Assembly (NCBI GenBank): GCA_030512295.1
Contig: JAULSR010000001.1
Span: 6,409,001 to 6,473,000 of the forward strand
Length of the DNA stretch: 64,000 bases
Source: Bombardia bombarda
Taxonomy: Eukaryota > Ascomycota > Sordariomycetes > Sordariales > Lasiosphaeriaceae
Direction of reading: 5' to 3'
The notes under the pieces are model-generated. The model did not search any database. It was not told the DNA's origin and was given only the letters and a program-made list of their open reading frames with translations. Of the stretch, positions 25,059 through 35,200 are shown one piece after another (positions within the stretch are counted from its first letter, which is position 1; each line of letters starts with the position of its first letter). Both the position numbers and the translations under genes were made by a program.

Positions 25059-25122
25059 ATCCCCAAGCACATGCCAGAGCATCCCCAAGCACATGCCAGA
25101 GCATCCCCAAGCACATGCTAGA
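25059..25122 (+). repeat. 22-base tandem repeat in the LTR-like sequence
   Basis: The unit ATCCCCAAGCACATGCCAGA plus GC occurs twice perfectly (25059-25080 and 25081-25102), and a third partial copy with one change runs to 25122. It lies just upstream of the TATA-like box, the position of enhancer-like repeats in some LTRs. Confidence 0.85.
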
Positions 25123-25151
25123 TTGAACCACCAACTATGTATATAAGCAGC

Positions 25152-25181
25152 GGCCCTCGCCCACCTCCCTTTGCGAGGGCC
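25152..25181 (+). other. Perfect 9-bp stem hairpin downstream of the LTR TATA box
   Basis: GGCCCTCGC at 25152-25160 is followed after 12 bases by its exact complement GCGAGGGCC at 25173-25181. In a transcript started from the TATATAAG box about 25-30 bases downstream, this would form a strong stem near the 5' end. Whether it has a role is unknown. Confidence 0.6.
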
Positions 25182-25393
25182 AGGTTGAAGTCTTACGCCA
25201 ATACCAGTCATTGCTCGCCTTCCCAGTTATCTTCATTGTGACCACCTTGATTAGGCGTACCTGCCTTCTCTTACACGGGGTTACCGTACAATAAAAAGTC
25301 GAATTTTCTACGTGTTTTGCCCTGTTTTTTTGGCTCCGGGCCCCCTTGTATGTGGCCCACATTGGTGCCTTGGCAAGTAGACATTTAACATTT

Positions 25394-27237
25394 GACACCC
25401 AGTGGTCATCCTGACGGACTATGGCGCAACAAAAGGTATCGCAATGCAGAAGACACTACAAACCCAGGACGTGGCAAAACTGAACATGCGACTGAACATG
25501 CGCTTAGTAACCGCGTCTACATACCTGTCGCAGTTCAACCTCGATATACGCCACATACCCGGAAAGATGAACCTGGTACCGGATGCACTGTCCAGGTTGC
25601 CCATAACAGACGACGATGATGGGGATACATCACCAGGCAACGAGCTGGACGACATATGGCAGGAGGCGGCGTACTCCGTGCACGTGGAAATGACGGGCAA
25701 TATGAAACGCCGCTTCACGGACGGCTATAAAAAAGATAGATACTACGCCAAAGTACTCCAAGATCTAGAGGCATATAGGGAACAGAGCGTCCATAGCAGC
25801 ATCTAGCCTCAGAAACACTTCCCCTTCGAGCTGTCAGACGACGGACTACTCTATAACGAGGCATACGACGGCAAAGTTAGGCTCTGTGTGCCACGCAGTG
25901 GCCTATAAGACGTCCTAAAGATGGCACACGACGACAAGCACCACTTTGGGCCAAAAAGAATGATAAAGGAACTGGACGGACTATGCTGCCATAGGCTAGC
26001 GCGGTAAATCAAGTTATACGTGGAACACTGTCCCAAATGCAGGGAGTACGCCACGGACAGACGGGCCACATCAGGATGGATGCAACCCATACGTTCCGCC
26101 CCTATACCCTACCACACGGTCACAATAGACTTTGTAGACGCGTTACCGCCTCAGAAAGCAACGTCTACAGTATGGGGCAATGACAAATACAATAAATTGC
26201 TCACAGTTACAGACAAATTCAGCAAGAAAACCATACTCGTACCCGGCAAAGACACATACCAGGCAGATACGTGGGCGAAGAGACTGCTCATAATGCTGTA
26301 ATTATGTGATTGGGGAATGTTTAAAGTGGCAATAACAGACAGAGACTCCAAGTTCGTGTCTAAACTCTGGAAGCAGCTCTTCAAACAATTAGGCGAAGAA
26401 ATGTCGTTCACGACAGCGTGGCATTCCCAATCAAACGGCTCATCGGAACGCAAAAACCAAACAGTGGAAATAGCCATACGGTACCATATCGCCAGCAACC
26501 CAGACATCCCGTGGCCAGATATGCTGTCAGCACTACAGCACAACCTTAATAATGCACTAACCACACCCCTAGGCCACACACCGAACGAAATCGTATACGG
26601 TTTCAAGCCACTGTCCGTACTGGACCTGCTCAAACCAGACACTGCGGGCGACAACTTCAGAGTGGCACGCGAACTATACCACCGAGAGGCACAGACAGCC
26701 CTGGACTAGGCAGCAATAAAGGCTAAGATACAGTACGACAAAAGCCACAGGCCGCTATAATTCGAGACAGGGCAGATGGTCATGCTCCGTCTGCACCACG
26801 GATACAATCTACCAGGGCAACCACCAAGGAAGTACTCAGCGCAACGCATTGGACCGTTCAAAATAAAGGAACGAGTGGGGGACCTAGCGTACCGTCTCGA
26901 GCTACCAAGGGGTTAGAGAATACACCCTGTAGTCTCAGTCGCACAACTCAGAGAGATGCCCAAAGGGCAAGATCCATTCGGAAGAACCGCAACACACCCA
27001 GGGCGCGTGGTAGTTGAAGGAGACGACGACGAATGGCACAGCTACGAGATCGAACGCCTCGTGGACCGACGCACGGTTTGGTACGGCAGCAAGCCATCCA
27101 TCGAGTACAGGGTAAAATGGAAGGGATACGAGGATGCACATAACGACTGGTACCCAAGAAAGTAACTCTTAGAAAACGCAGAAGATCTGGTCAGGGCATA
27201 CGAGGCACGCATACCGGTAAGGGATGAGGAACTATAA
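25394..27237 (+). pseudogene. Ty3/gypsy pol fragment: RNase H end, integrase, chromodomain
   Basis: In one frame (codons at positions of remainder 1 mod 3) the relic encodes the RNase H tail with FNLDIRHIPGKMNLVPDALS (about 25540-25600), an integrase zinc-binding part ending CPKCREYA (about 26030), and the integrase core with all three acidic residues in TIDFVDALP, ITDRDSKF and NGSSERKNQ (about 26125-26455). A GPF/RIHPVVSVAQL region follows, then a chromodomain at about 27037-27213 (YEIERLVDRR and YRVKWKGYEDAHNDWYPRK). In-frame stops occur near 25804, 25906, 26005, 26299, 26707, 26758, 26914, 27163 and 27235, all TAA or TAG. Most sit where Gln would fit and one (before RIHPVV) where Trp is usual, consistent with C-to-T or G-to-A changes. 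The fragment is non-functional. Confidence 0.85.
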
Positions 27238-29391
27238 CGCAAGCACGAGCGGCCAAAACCAGAGATAATAATGGTAAAAACAATCCCCAAGACCAATATT
27301 GAAATTTCCATCCCATCTCAGCAATCCCACCAAAAACGGAAGGCGCAACCCACACCACAGCCCATGACAATGGAAACCGCCGCCAAATTAATTCCAGAAA
27401 ACTCAACCCGAACAACAAACCAAAAACCAATACCAAAGCGGACGCCGGTCACCGAGACAGACGGCGCCGACAACCTGTACGCACACCTTGTAGTCGATAG
27501 CCCCTAAGATAGCACACCGGACAGTGGTACTCACGTACACAACATAGGCTCACCCGAACCCTATCACTACACCGTTCACCCCGGACTCACCATGTCCTCG
27601 GTAACGATGCTCTGTGCCAAAAAGGCGAAAACCCTGAAGGCGAGTAAGGGCGTGCCAACCTATACGTACGGCCGACATCCAACCCAGCCACACAAGAAGA
27701 CACGCAACAAAGAAGTCTGTACGCAGCTCCCCGAGCTCGTTTGGCACGATATACTGCATACGGACGAGATCAAAGCCATCGCAGGCGAACTCGGACGCGG
27801 CAAGTGGGAACCGGCCAACAACATGAAAGGATGACGCAATACGCAGCCATTTCTCGATATCTTTGGCAAGTACCTTACCGACCAACAAATATCCATCCGA
27901 GAGGCACTCGCACGCGAGGTCAACCCATTGGTATTCCCCAAGCTAAAGAAGGGCAGAGGTTCCGACACTAAAAGCGTTACTATACTGGACATGCTCAACG
28001 TCCAAGCGATTGCAACGGCACACGGCGAAACTATGCCACCCGGCATGCAGGAGAAGCTGGCCAAAGCCTTATGCCAACGTTCATGGCGATTAGCTGCGAA
28101 GAAGCGCGTATACCACGAGAAGTACGGCATTTACGCGTACGTGTTCGACAGGGTTGGCCTGCACACAGACCTGCTGGCACATATAGAGACCATCCTGGAC
28201 GTATTGACGAAGCACGCCATGAAGCAAAAGAAGGGTAAGAAGGGCAAATCCCACCCTCTCAGCGAACGCCTGGAACAAGTATCATGGAACGCGATCGCAC
28301 GCGCGGAGACGGACTACCTCGAAGCCTGTATGCGGGGAGAGAAGAAGCCCACGCTGCCAGACTACAACAAGTGGAAAGACGCCGACCACGCGTTCACTAA
28401 GCTGCAGCACGCATTGTAGACCAAGGAGAAGCACAGCGACTCACCAAAGATCCGTCCAGACCACCACTATTACAACACCGTCCCTCGAGCGGAGATCGAA
28501 ATCGGCGACAACGATATACTGGCCGCGAGACGTAACGTGCCCCCCGGCGACAGGCACACCACCCAGTCGGGCGCCAAGACAGTGATTGTCGAAGTGGACT
28601 CGGAGAGTAGTGAGAGCAGTGAGAGCAGTGAGAGCAGTGAGAGCAGTGAGAGCAGTGAGAGCAGCAGCAGCTCAGACAGCGACGAGAGGGACCGCGAGGA
28701 CACGTCACCCAAGTCACACGTCCCGACACCGGCACAGGGGGACAGCATGCCGATGCCTACTACCCTAACAACACCTAAAAATCCCACACGTGTCGCGCCA
28801 ACTAAGCACATGCTCAGCCCCAAGGCTGACGTACCAAACAAGCGCCCCTCCCTGAGCGCCGAGGATGAGAAGGTCAAGAGCACGGAGGCCCAACTGGCGG
28901 AACTTAAAGGCGCACTGGACAAGGCACAGAGCGAGATCCGAGAGCTCTAGAACCAGAACGCCGCCGTCTGGCGGGCGTTCGAGAATATCGCAGCTACCGA
29001 CCTAAACATTGGCGACCTCCCTAACTACCGTAAACACGTGCGCAAGGCAATGCTCGACGCAAGGGAAGGAAGGAGGACAGACACGATACAGAAGAGGCAG
29101 TCTGTGTACGACTTCAAGTATCCAGACGAGCAGGGCATGGTCAACTACGGCCTGCGCGAAGGAACTGAACGCGTTAAAGCAAAAGGCGATATCAGAGGAG
29201 CGGACGTATACTTGATGATCACCACTGGGCCGTCCACAGGCGACGAGTTTAAGATCGCAACCATCGCGGAGGATACACGCGAAAAGCTCAACGTCGTCCA
29301 GTTGCCGAACGGCACGTGGAGGTTCAAAGCCGAAGCAAAGGCCATAGAGGACCAAGCCAAGAAGGGCGAAAAGGGCGTTGAGAAAATCTGA
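27238..29391 (+). pseudogene. Unrecognised ~718-codon reading frame downstream of the gypsy chromodomain
   Basis: The same frame as pol continues after the chromodomain to a TGA at 29389-29391, interrupted only by stops near 27505, 27832, 28417 and 28948. The first part (27240-27590) is a Thr/Pro/Gln-rich linker. Residues coded by about 27592-28416 form a globular-looking block (for example QLPELVWHDILHTDEIKAI and VYHEKYGIYAYVFDRVGLH). A Ser-Glu repeat (SES, 9-base unit at about 28603-28665) and a Lys/Glu coiled-coil-like segment follow. The last 130 codons (29002-29391) form a second compact block ending in a basic tail. I recognise no domain. Whether it was a separate ORF or part of the polyprotein cannot be decided; nothing suggests an envelope or a known accessory enzyme. 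Confidence 0.6.
28603..28665 (+). repeat. 9-base Ser-Glu-Ser coding repeat
   Basis: Units of the type GAGAGCAGT repeat about six to seven times in frame, coding SES, then give way to a serine run. It lies in the unknown downstream frame of the gypsy element and separates its two compact blocks. Confidence 0.8.
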
Positions 29392-29739
29392 TGGAGAGAC
29401 ACACGTATTTGCTTCTACTTGCTTACATACCGGGACACGGGACATTTGCTTCAGGATTTGGGATGACGTAGACACTATTGCGAGTGCATGCGGGACAGCG
29501 ACATCGGTGAGACGAAGACATCGGTGAGACGAAGACATCGGTGAGACGAAGACATCGGTGAGACGAAGACATCGGTGAGACGAAGACAGTTGGAATGAAG
29601 TTCCCAATCTATTGCGGTACACGCGGGACAACGACATCAGGAGGCGAGGATAGCTAACGGACAGACACACCATGGTATGGATTATCAATGAATGATATCC
29701 GTACGACGCCGGGACGGCGTCTCTTTTGAAAAGGGGTAT
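29392..29739 (+). other. 3' untranslated region of the gypsy element with minisatellite, hairpin and polypurine tract
   Basis: Between the last coding codon and the LTR lie a 17-base tandem repeat (29500-29584), a perfect 7-bp hairpin GACGCCG..CGGCGTC with a 3-base loop at about 29705-29721, and the polypurine tract GAAAAGGGG ending two or three bases before the LTR. The order is that of a retrotransposon 3' end, with the polypurine tract priming plus-strand synthesis. Confidence 0.65.
29500..29584 (+). repeat. 17-base minisatellite, five perfect copies
   Basis: The unit GACATCGGTGAGACGAA is repeated five times without change, and a truncated sixth copy (GACA) follows. The copies are direct and contiguous, so this is not a CRISPR array. 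It is inside the gypsy 3' untranslated region. Confidence 0.9.
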
Positions 29740-29929
29740 TGTTGGAGGAATCCCCGGGACGTGCCTTAGGCACGGGCGCGCGCCATCACAGGCCGCCGCG
29801 CCACGGCTGTCCATAGTTAGCTCTTCATTCAATTCCATTACATTTGCTTCCATTCCACACGCACGCACCAAGGTGCACGCCGTACGTCGTACGGGCCATC
29901 GTTGACAGCCCGGGAGGGCATGTCTAACA
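29740..29929 (+). repeat. 3' long terminal repeat of the gypsy element (190 bp)
   Basis: The segment begins TGTTGGAGG directly after the polypurine tract and ends TCTAACA, so it has TGTT..AACA inverted ends typical of LTRs. It contains a short inverted repeat (GTGCCTTAGGCAC, near 29761-29773). The bases that follow (CAAAG) would be the target duplication, but the 5' partner is missing. The boundaries are chosen from these signals only. Confidence 0.7.
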
Positions 29930-30316
29930 CAAAGGCGGGTTTTTTCAATCAGTCCTCAGACGGGAATTAAGTCTAGTGTTGGGGGGGGGGGAGGGGTTGG
30001 CAGGTGTTAGGGAGGCGCCCGCGTAACAACTGGTCGAGCACCTAACAAGTTGGCTCATCGTTTTATCGCAACCCTGAGTCTTAGAGCGGGGCTGTGTCGC
30101 ACGTTGTTCCTTTGGATACCCCGCAGCTGAGATCTGATTGGTGCAACGCTTAATTGATTTCCAAGTGAAAACGCGTCCAGGCGCGTCTCCCACCTGTGTG
30201 GATGAGGGCGGCGGCGGCGGCTGTGTCATGGTCTCCATCAAAGCTTCAACTGCAACAATCTTCAGCTCCTGGCTCGCTATTTTCACATCCGACCTTGTAG
30301 TAGCCAGCACACCACC
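29930..30316. promoter_or_regulatory. pri2 upstream region between the LTR and the start codon
   Basis: The 387 bases between the LTR and the primase start must contain the pri2 promoter and leader. A G-run (11 or 12 G, near 29980) and a G-rich stretch lie close to the LTR. The retroelement therefore ended fewer than 400 bases from an essential gene. No specific promoter element can be assigned. Confidence 0.5.
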
Positions 30317-32256
30317 ATGATTCGCCAAGATTTCAATCGCATTGACTCCAAGAGGCGCAATGTCGTCGACCACCGCAAGAAACAGTTCGCGGATCCCTCG
30401 TACAAGGAAGCCCAGTATCCGCATCGCCTAAACTTCTACGCGACCCCGCCGACCGCCGACATCACGCTCGAGCAGTTTGAGCAATGGGCCATTGACCGGC
30501 TACGCAGTATGAATTGCTTGGCCATTTCTGTCCATCTCTAAGTTATTACCATTATGCTAACTCCATGTCCGACTAGTCCTCGCCGAGCTCGAGGCATGCT
30601 CGTTCCGCAACAAGACCCCCGCCGAGACGGCCACACACATCAAGCCGTTGCTTGACAAGTACCTCCCCTCGACGCCAACAGCTCCTCGTCCACCCAGCTC
30701 TTTGCCCAGCGCCAAAAGGACCACTACAGCCACTTCATCCTGCGCTTGGCCTTTGCCGCGACCGAGGACCTCCGCCGTCGTTTCAGCCGGGTGGAGACCA
30801 TGCTCTTTCGGCTGCGGCTCGGTGCCGACGACATGCGCGAGCGCGCCGCCTTTGTACAAAGCCTCAACATCGACTGGGAGCCCGTGACAGATGAGGAAAG
30901 ACGCGAGCTGGCGACCGAGCTGGCCGCTGTCAGCTCGTTTGCCTACGGCGGCAAAAAGACGCTGCAGGCCCAGGAGGACGAGAGCTGGTGCAAGGTGGAC
31001 TGGGAGCGCGTGCCCGACCTGGTCGAGACGCGGAGGGTCTTTCTCAGGGCGGGCAAGGCGTACGTGCCCGCACGGGAACAGCAGAGCATGGTCATCACCG
31101 AGTTCAGTGCGCGCCTAGAGCGCGCGCTCGAGCTCACGGCCCGCGCACTCCCGCGCCTGGACGAGGACGACCGGCTCACGCCCATCCTTAACCACCTGTC
31201 CAAGACGTTTATCGTGCCAGACGCCACCTTTGGTGGGAACAACACGGCGATTGACGGGGCAGAGATCACGGCGCGGAATATGGATAACCTGTCGCAGCAC
31301 TTCCCCATGTGCGCGATGAACCTGCATAAGTCGCTGAAGCGGGACGCACACCTCAAGCACTTTGGCAGGCTACAGTATACCTTGTTCCTCAAGGGCATCG
31401 GGCTGAGCCTGGAGGAGTGTCTGGTGTTTTGGCGGCAGAGCTTCAACAGGATCACGGACGACACGTTCAACAAGGAGTACAGGTACGGGGTCCGGTACTC
31501 GTACGGCGACGTGGGCGGCGACTCGAACCGGCGCGGGGGCGGGGGCAGCCCGTACAGCTGTCAGAAGGTCATGACCATGCCGCCTGGCCCGCACGGGTGT
31601 CCGTATGGGCACTTCAGCATGGACAATCTGGCCGCGCTGTTGCAGTCGGCTGGGGTGAACGACAGAGGGGTGCTGCAGGGCGTTAAGGAGGACAAGGAGC
31701 ACAAGAAGTTTCATATGGCGTGTAACCGGTATGGCACATCCCCCCCCCCCCTTTTTTTTTCCCCTTCCCTTTTGGTTCTTTTTCTTCTCATCCCTGCATC
31801 GCATCTGCCCATCATTTCCCCTATTTTCTTCTTTCGCTTCCGCAGTTGGCCTCAAGCGAGAGCGGGCGGGGCGTGGTCTAGACTCACGATTGTGCCACCC
31901 GACAATCTATTCGCTCTATATAGTATGCCCGCCTCACCCCCTTCCCCCCCCCCCCTCGGGGACCGAGACAAGGAGGACAAAGAGGACCCCTATTTTTTTT
32001 CTAGCTGTTGTGCGTCTTGAGGCTGAGTTGGACTAACATGCCACTTACCACCGCGCACAGTGTCTTTGAGCATATCCACAAGAACGAGCTGAAACGAGCT
32101 ATCGACGAGGGCATCATGACGGAAGCGCAGCTTGAGACCATTGTGCACCCGAACGAGTACTTCAAGCGTAGCTATTTGCTCAAGAATATGGGCAAGATGC
32201 AACAGCAACAGCAACAACAACAGGGCGGCGGCGGCGATGTGAAGATGGGAGAGTGA
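30317..32256 (+). CDS. pri2: DNA primase large subunit, with an apparent one-base frameshift
   Basis: Exons 30317-30506, 30577-31728 and 32061-32256 give about 512 residues once one missing base is allowed near 30668. The N-terminus has RLNFYATPPTADITLEQFEQ. The C-terminal iron-sulphur domain has its four cysteines in FPMCAMNLH, PYSCQKV, HGCPYGHF and HMACNR, followed across the last intron by VFEHIHKNE and HPNEYFKRSYLL. The protein partners the catalytic primase subunit and DNA polymerase alpha to start each Okazaki fragment. In exon 2 the frame of LLDKYLP changes to the frame of DANSSSSTQLF within CTCCCCTCG; one more C would keep it open. As the gene should be essential, a sequencing error in the C run is more likely than a real lesion. 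The tail is Gln- and Gly-rich. The last intron is unusually long (332 nt). Confidence 0.88.
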
Positions 32257-35200
32257 GTGAGTGAGTGGCAGTAACACGACAGGCAGTGTGTCTCTTTCTG
32301 TCGCTGTTTTTTATTAGGTGGGACGAAAAGCGAAACGCCACGCCTTTTATGGGTTGACAACGCATGTCTTGTGTGTTGTGCTGTTTTTGTTTAAGTTTTT
32401 TATATATTGGGACTTTTTGGTTGGCACTGTGTAGATACCTCCAGTCTACATACACCGTGGTGTGTGTAATACACGCCGCGCGTCCGTCTTGCCTCGCCTG
32501 ATCTAGAGGGAAGAGGGAGAATCCAGGTCTGAATGGGGCGAGCAAGGGAAGCATTTCGGAGTTTGGCGAACATTGTGTAAGGTAGCAAGCACCATTTTAT
32601 CGACTGGGAAAGGAGAGGGGATGGAGGGATGGCGGTCTGGACTCTGCAGAACACTGTTTTTGGTGAGTGGTACAAGAGGTTCTGGTACTTATGCACTTAA
32701 TGAGATATCGATAAAAAGGATGTGTTAAGGTGGTAGGTAGGTAACTAATTACCCGGGTTCCTGACAAAGCGGGATTTTTGCGATGACGAGTACATGCCCA
32801 TTCGTACTTACCCATCTTGGACTTGGCATATCAGTGTGTTTTTTTACGCTCTTGTCTCGGACTGCCTTGACGTGGCGACGACGCCGTATCCCATTCGATT
32901 GGCGGGCTGTGATCCGTAACTTGGCTGTGGTGAGTTTATCTTAGTTGGATGATTGGGCTCAGGCTCTCAACAGATGCGTACCTTAGTACCTTTCCCCCAG
33001 CTCGAGCTACCTGGCCTCGAGCTGGCCCATCTCCCCTCCTCTCTGTCTGTCTCCGTCCATTGCCCACACGCACTTGCACTCGGCTCGTCGTTTCCTGCAG
33101 GCCATCCCAGTTTTTTTTTTGCAAGCTGCGAAGATGCATGCGGCTCGGCTGTTTTGTCGGTCGGTCAGTCCCCAAACTTGGCAGTCCGACGGCGGGCTCT
33201 GGGTAGGAGGTGTCTTTGGTATCTCCTTCGTACACAGCTGGGTGATCTCTTTTGAGGAGCTCCAGGTAGCTCCACGAGTGTGTGTGTGACTGGGTGTTGC
33301 CCTTTTTTTCCCTTCTCAGAGCTTCCTTCGTCGGCATGATCCGACCAAGGCCTTGTCAGATGGGCTAGGTAGGTATGTCGTGCTTCCCCGTTTCTTTTGT
33401 CGTTGCCTTGTTGGCAGGCGGTTTCCTTGTCTTGGAGCCCGCGATGTCCCTTGTCCCTGCAGCCGCCGCCCACCCGGAGCAAACTGTCCGGAGCAAAACG
33501 TCCGGTCCCGTTTTCAAGATCCACACACAGTTGTGTCAATGCCAACCCTTCCCGCTACTGCGTCTGAATCGTGAAAACCCCAAAGTGAGGCTATCCCCAA
33601 CATTCACCATTGCGGAACCCGTCTCGCCAACCTTCCCACCTCCCCCACCCTGGGTCCTTCTCTCGGGATCGGGTCTTGTGAGGGGGATCAGAGATCTGCG
33701 AAGACAAACCTGTCATTGCTGTCCTCTGCTTGGTCGAAAATCCCTATCTCCGTCCCCATCCGTCCCCACCCAGTCCATGCATATAGTGTGCTGTTTATAT
33801 ACTGCTACTGCTACTACTGCTACTACTACGTATGCGGCTTGGGAAAAAGCCAACTCAAAGTGGTGTACATACTGGGTCAACCCTAGGGCCGGTCGTTCTG
33901 TACTTTTTCAAGACCCTGCGTCACTAGGCAGAGAGTGGGATGGCAAAAGGGGTGTGTGATAGATACCCTGATTACCCTGAAGGGTTCAATAAGGGTCTTT
34001 GTTCATTATTCCAGCAACCGGCCAGCTGGATGGGCTGGGGATGTACGCTATGTACACGTATATAATACGAGCACGTAGTACACATCTTGAACTTGGGACT
34101 CGAGGGAAGAAAGGTCACCACCACCCATCACGAGCTCGGCTCATCCAGAGCTGGGGGCCTGAAAACCGCTGAATGGAACGGTGGTTGGTGTGGACATGCA
34201 TAATGAGGTCAGCGTGACCGAAGTCCGGGGGAGGAGGCTGGTTGAGATGTGGATGTGGATGCTTGCTCGCTGCTGTTGCTCTGTTCCCCGCTGCCGTTCC
34301 CGCAATCAGTGGTGCATACATATTCCTTCACTGCACATATCCCTGTCATCAAACTACCGACCCTTAACCAACTACCGCAACTGAGGTAGTCCATGTAGTA
34401 TTAAATACCACATTACGCCATCCACTGAGCATGTATACAGTGTAGTTACATAGGCTCAAGCTAGGAGGGCGGTCCTTCACCCCCGATGATCACCACGGAC
34501 CTAGGATTAGCCAGATGACAATGTGAAGGGCATGGTGTTGACTATGTAGGTAGGCAACCTGCATAGAGAAGAAACCGTACTTCACTTGATGCATGCATAC
34601 CAGCTATCGTCTAATTCCGAGGCCGGGCAACATGAAAATTCGAGCATGAGCTGGCAGATTCTGGACTAGAGGTGTCTACCTGGTGGGTATACAGACATGT
34701 ACTGTGTATCGCAGCTTCCGACGAAACAGCCGAGTGAGTGCAAACCGCATGCCAAGTCTGGGGACCGTGGACTGGCGTTGGTGTCGGCTATAATGGTATA
34801 CTCCACGCAATATACTGGAAAGTACATAGATCGGACGGGAATATACCTGGACCATGTCTCCTTCAGACTCCTCAAGTAGTCGTTGAGAGTTTTACACTGA
34901 GTTGTGCTTGACTTGATTCATGCCACAGCTGTTCGGCCAGGGACCACACTGATGATAACAACCTGTTCAGTGATAACCAAGGCAGCTTAACCGGGATTCG
35001 TAGAAGTTTCCATATATCCACCTCAGTAACTCCAGTCGGTCGGTGTAAGTCGTTTCAGGCCAGTTTCCTCTTTCGGCGTCCAGAGTTTCATACACACAGG
35101 GTTAGGGTTCTTTGCGTTCTTTACAGACACATCCCATTCTGCCACTGGCTCATCAACAAAACACGCGTTCAAGACAGCTGGCGATGACCACACATTCCGG

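Larger units (their letters stand above)
25050..25361 (+). repeat. LTR-like sequence of a second retroelement
   Basis: The stretch begins TGTAAGG and ends CCCACA, with TG..CA-type borders. It carries promoter-like and polyadenylation-like signals in the right order: TATATAAG at about 25139-25147 and AATAAA at about 25290. The bases that follow (TTGGTGCCTTGG) resemble a tRNA primer-binding site. A 22-base unit is repeated about 2.9 times at 25059-25122. It does not resemble the LTR at 29740-29929, so it is probably from another element. An alternative 3' border at TTTAACA (25390) is possible. Its start overlaps the TA of the mariner end by a base or two. Confidence 0.4.
25382..29929 (+). mobile_element. 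5'-truncated Ty3/gypsy retrotransposon (chromovirus type)
   Basis: The element starts abruptly in the RNase H region (coding similarity begins at HPVVILTDYGATKG, 25394 onward) and continues through integrase, chromodomain, a long unknown region, a polypurine tract (AAAAGGGG, about 29729-29736) and a 3' LTR. Gag, protease and reverse transcriptase are absent, and no matching 5' LTR is in the window. The whole coding part is in one frame for 4.0 kb with only in-frame stops. It sits between cse1 and pri2 without interrupting either. Target-site duplication cannot be tested because the 5' end is missing. Confidence 0.85.

Noticed and set aside
29500..29584. Regular repeats resembling a CRISPR array
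   Set aside because: The units are contiguous without spacers and the organism is a fungus.
29002..29871. 289-codon frame on the - strand across the end of the gypsy element
   Set aside because: It spans the 17-base minisatellite, the LTR and the antisense of the element's own frame; the repeated SSHRCLRLTDV text is just the minisatellite read backwards.
33375..33959. 194-codon frame on the + strand with a hydrophobic, signal-like start
   Set aside because: After the start the text is low-complexity (Pro, Ser, Thr, Tyr-Thr-Ala repeats from a trinucleotide tract); no cysteine pattern of a secreted effector.
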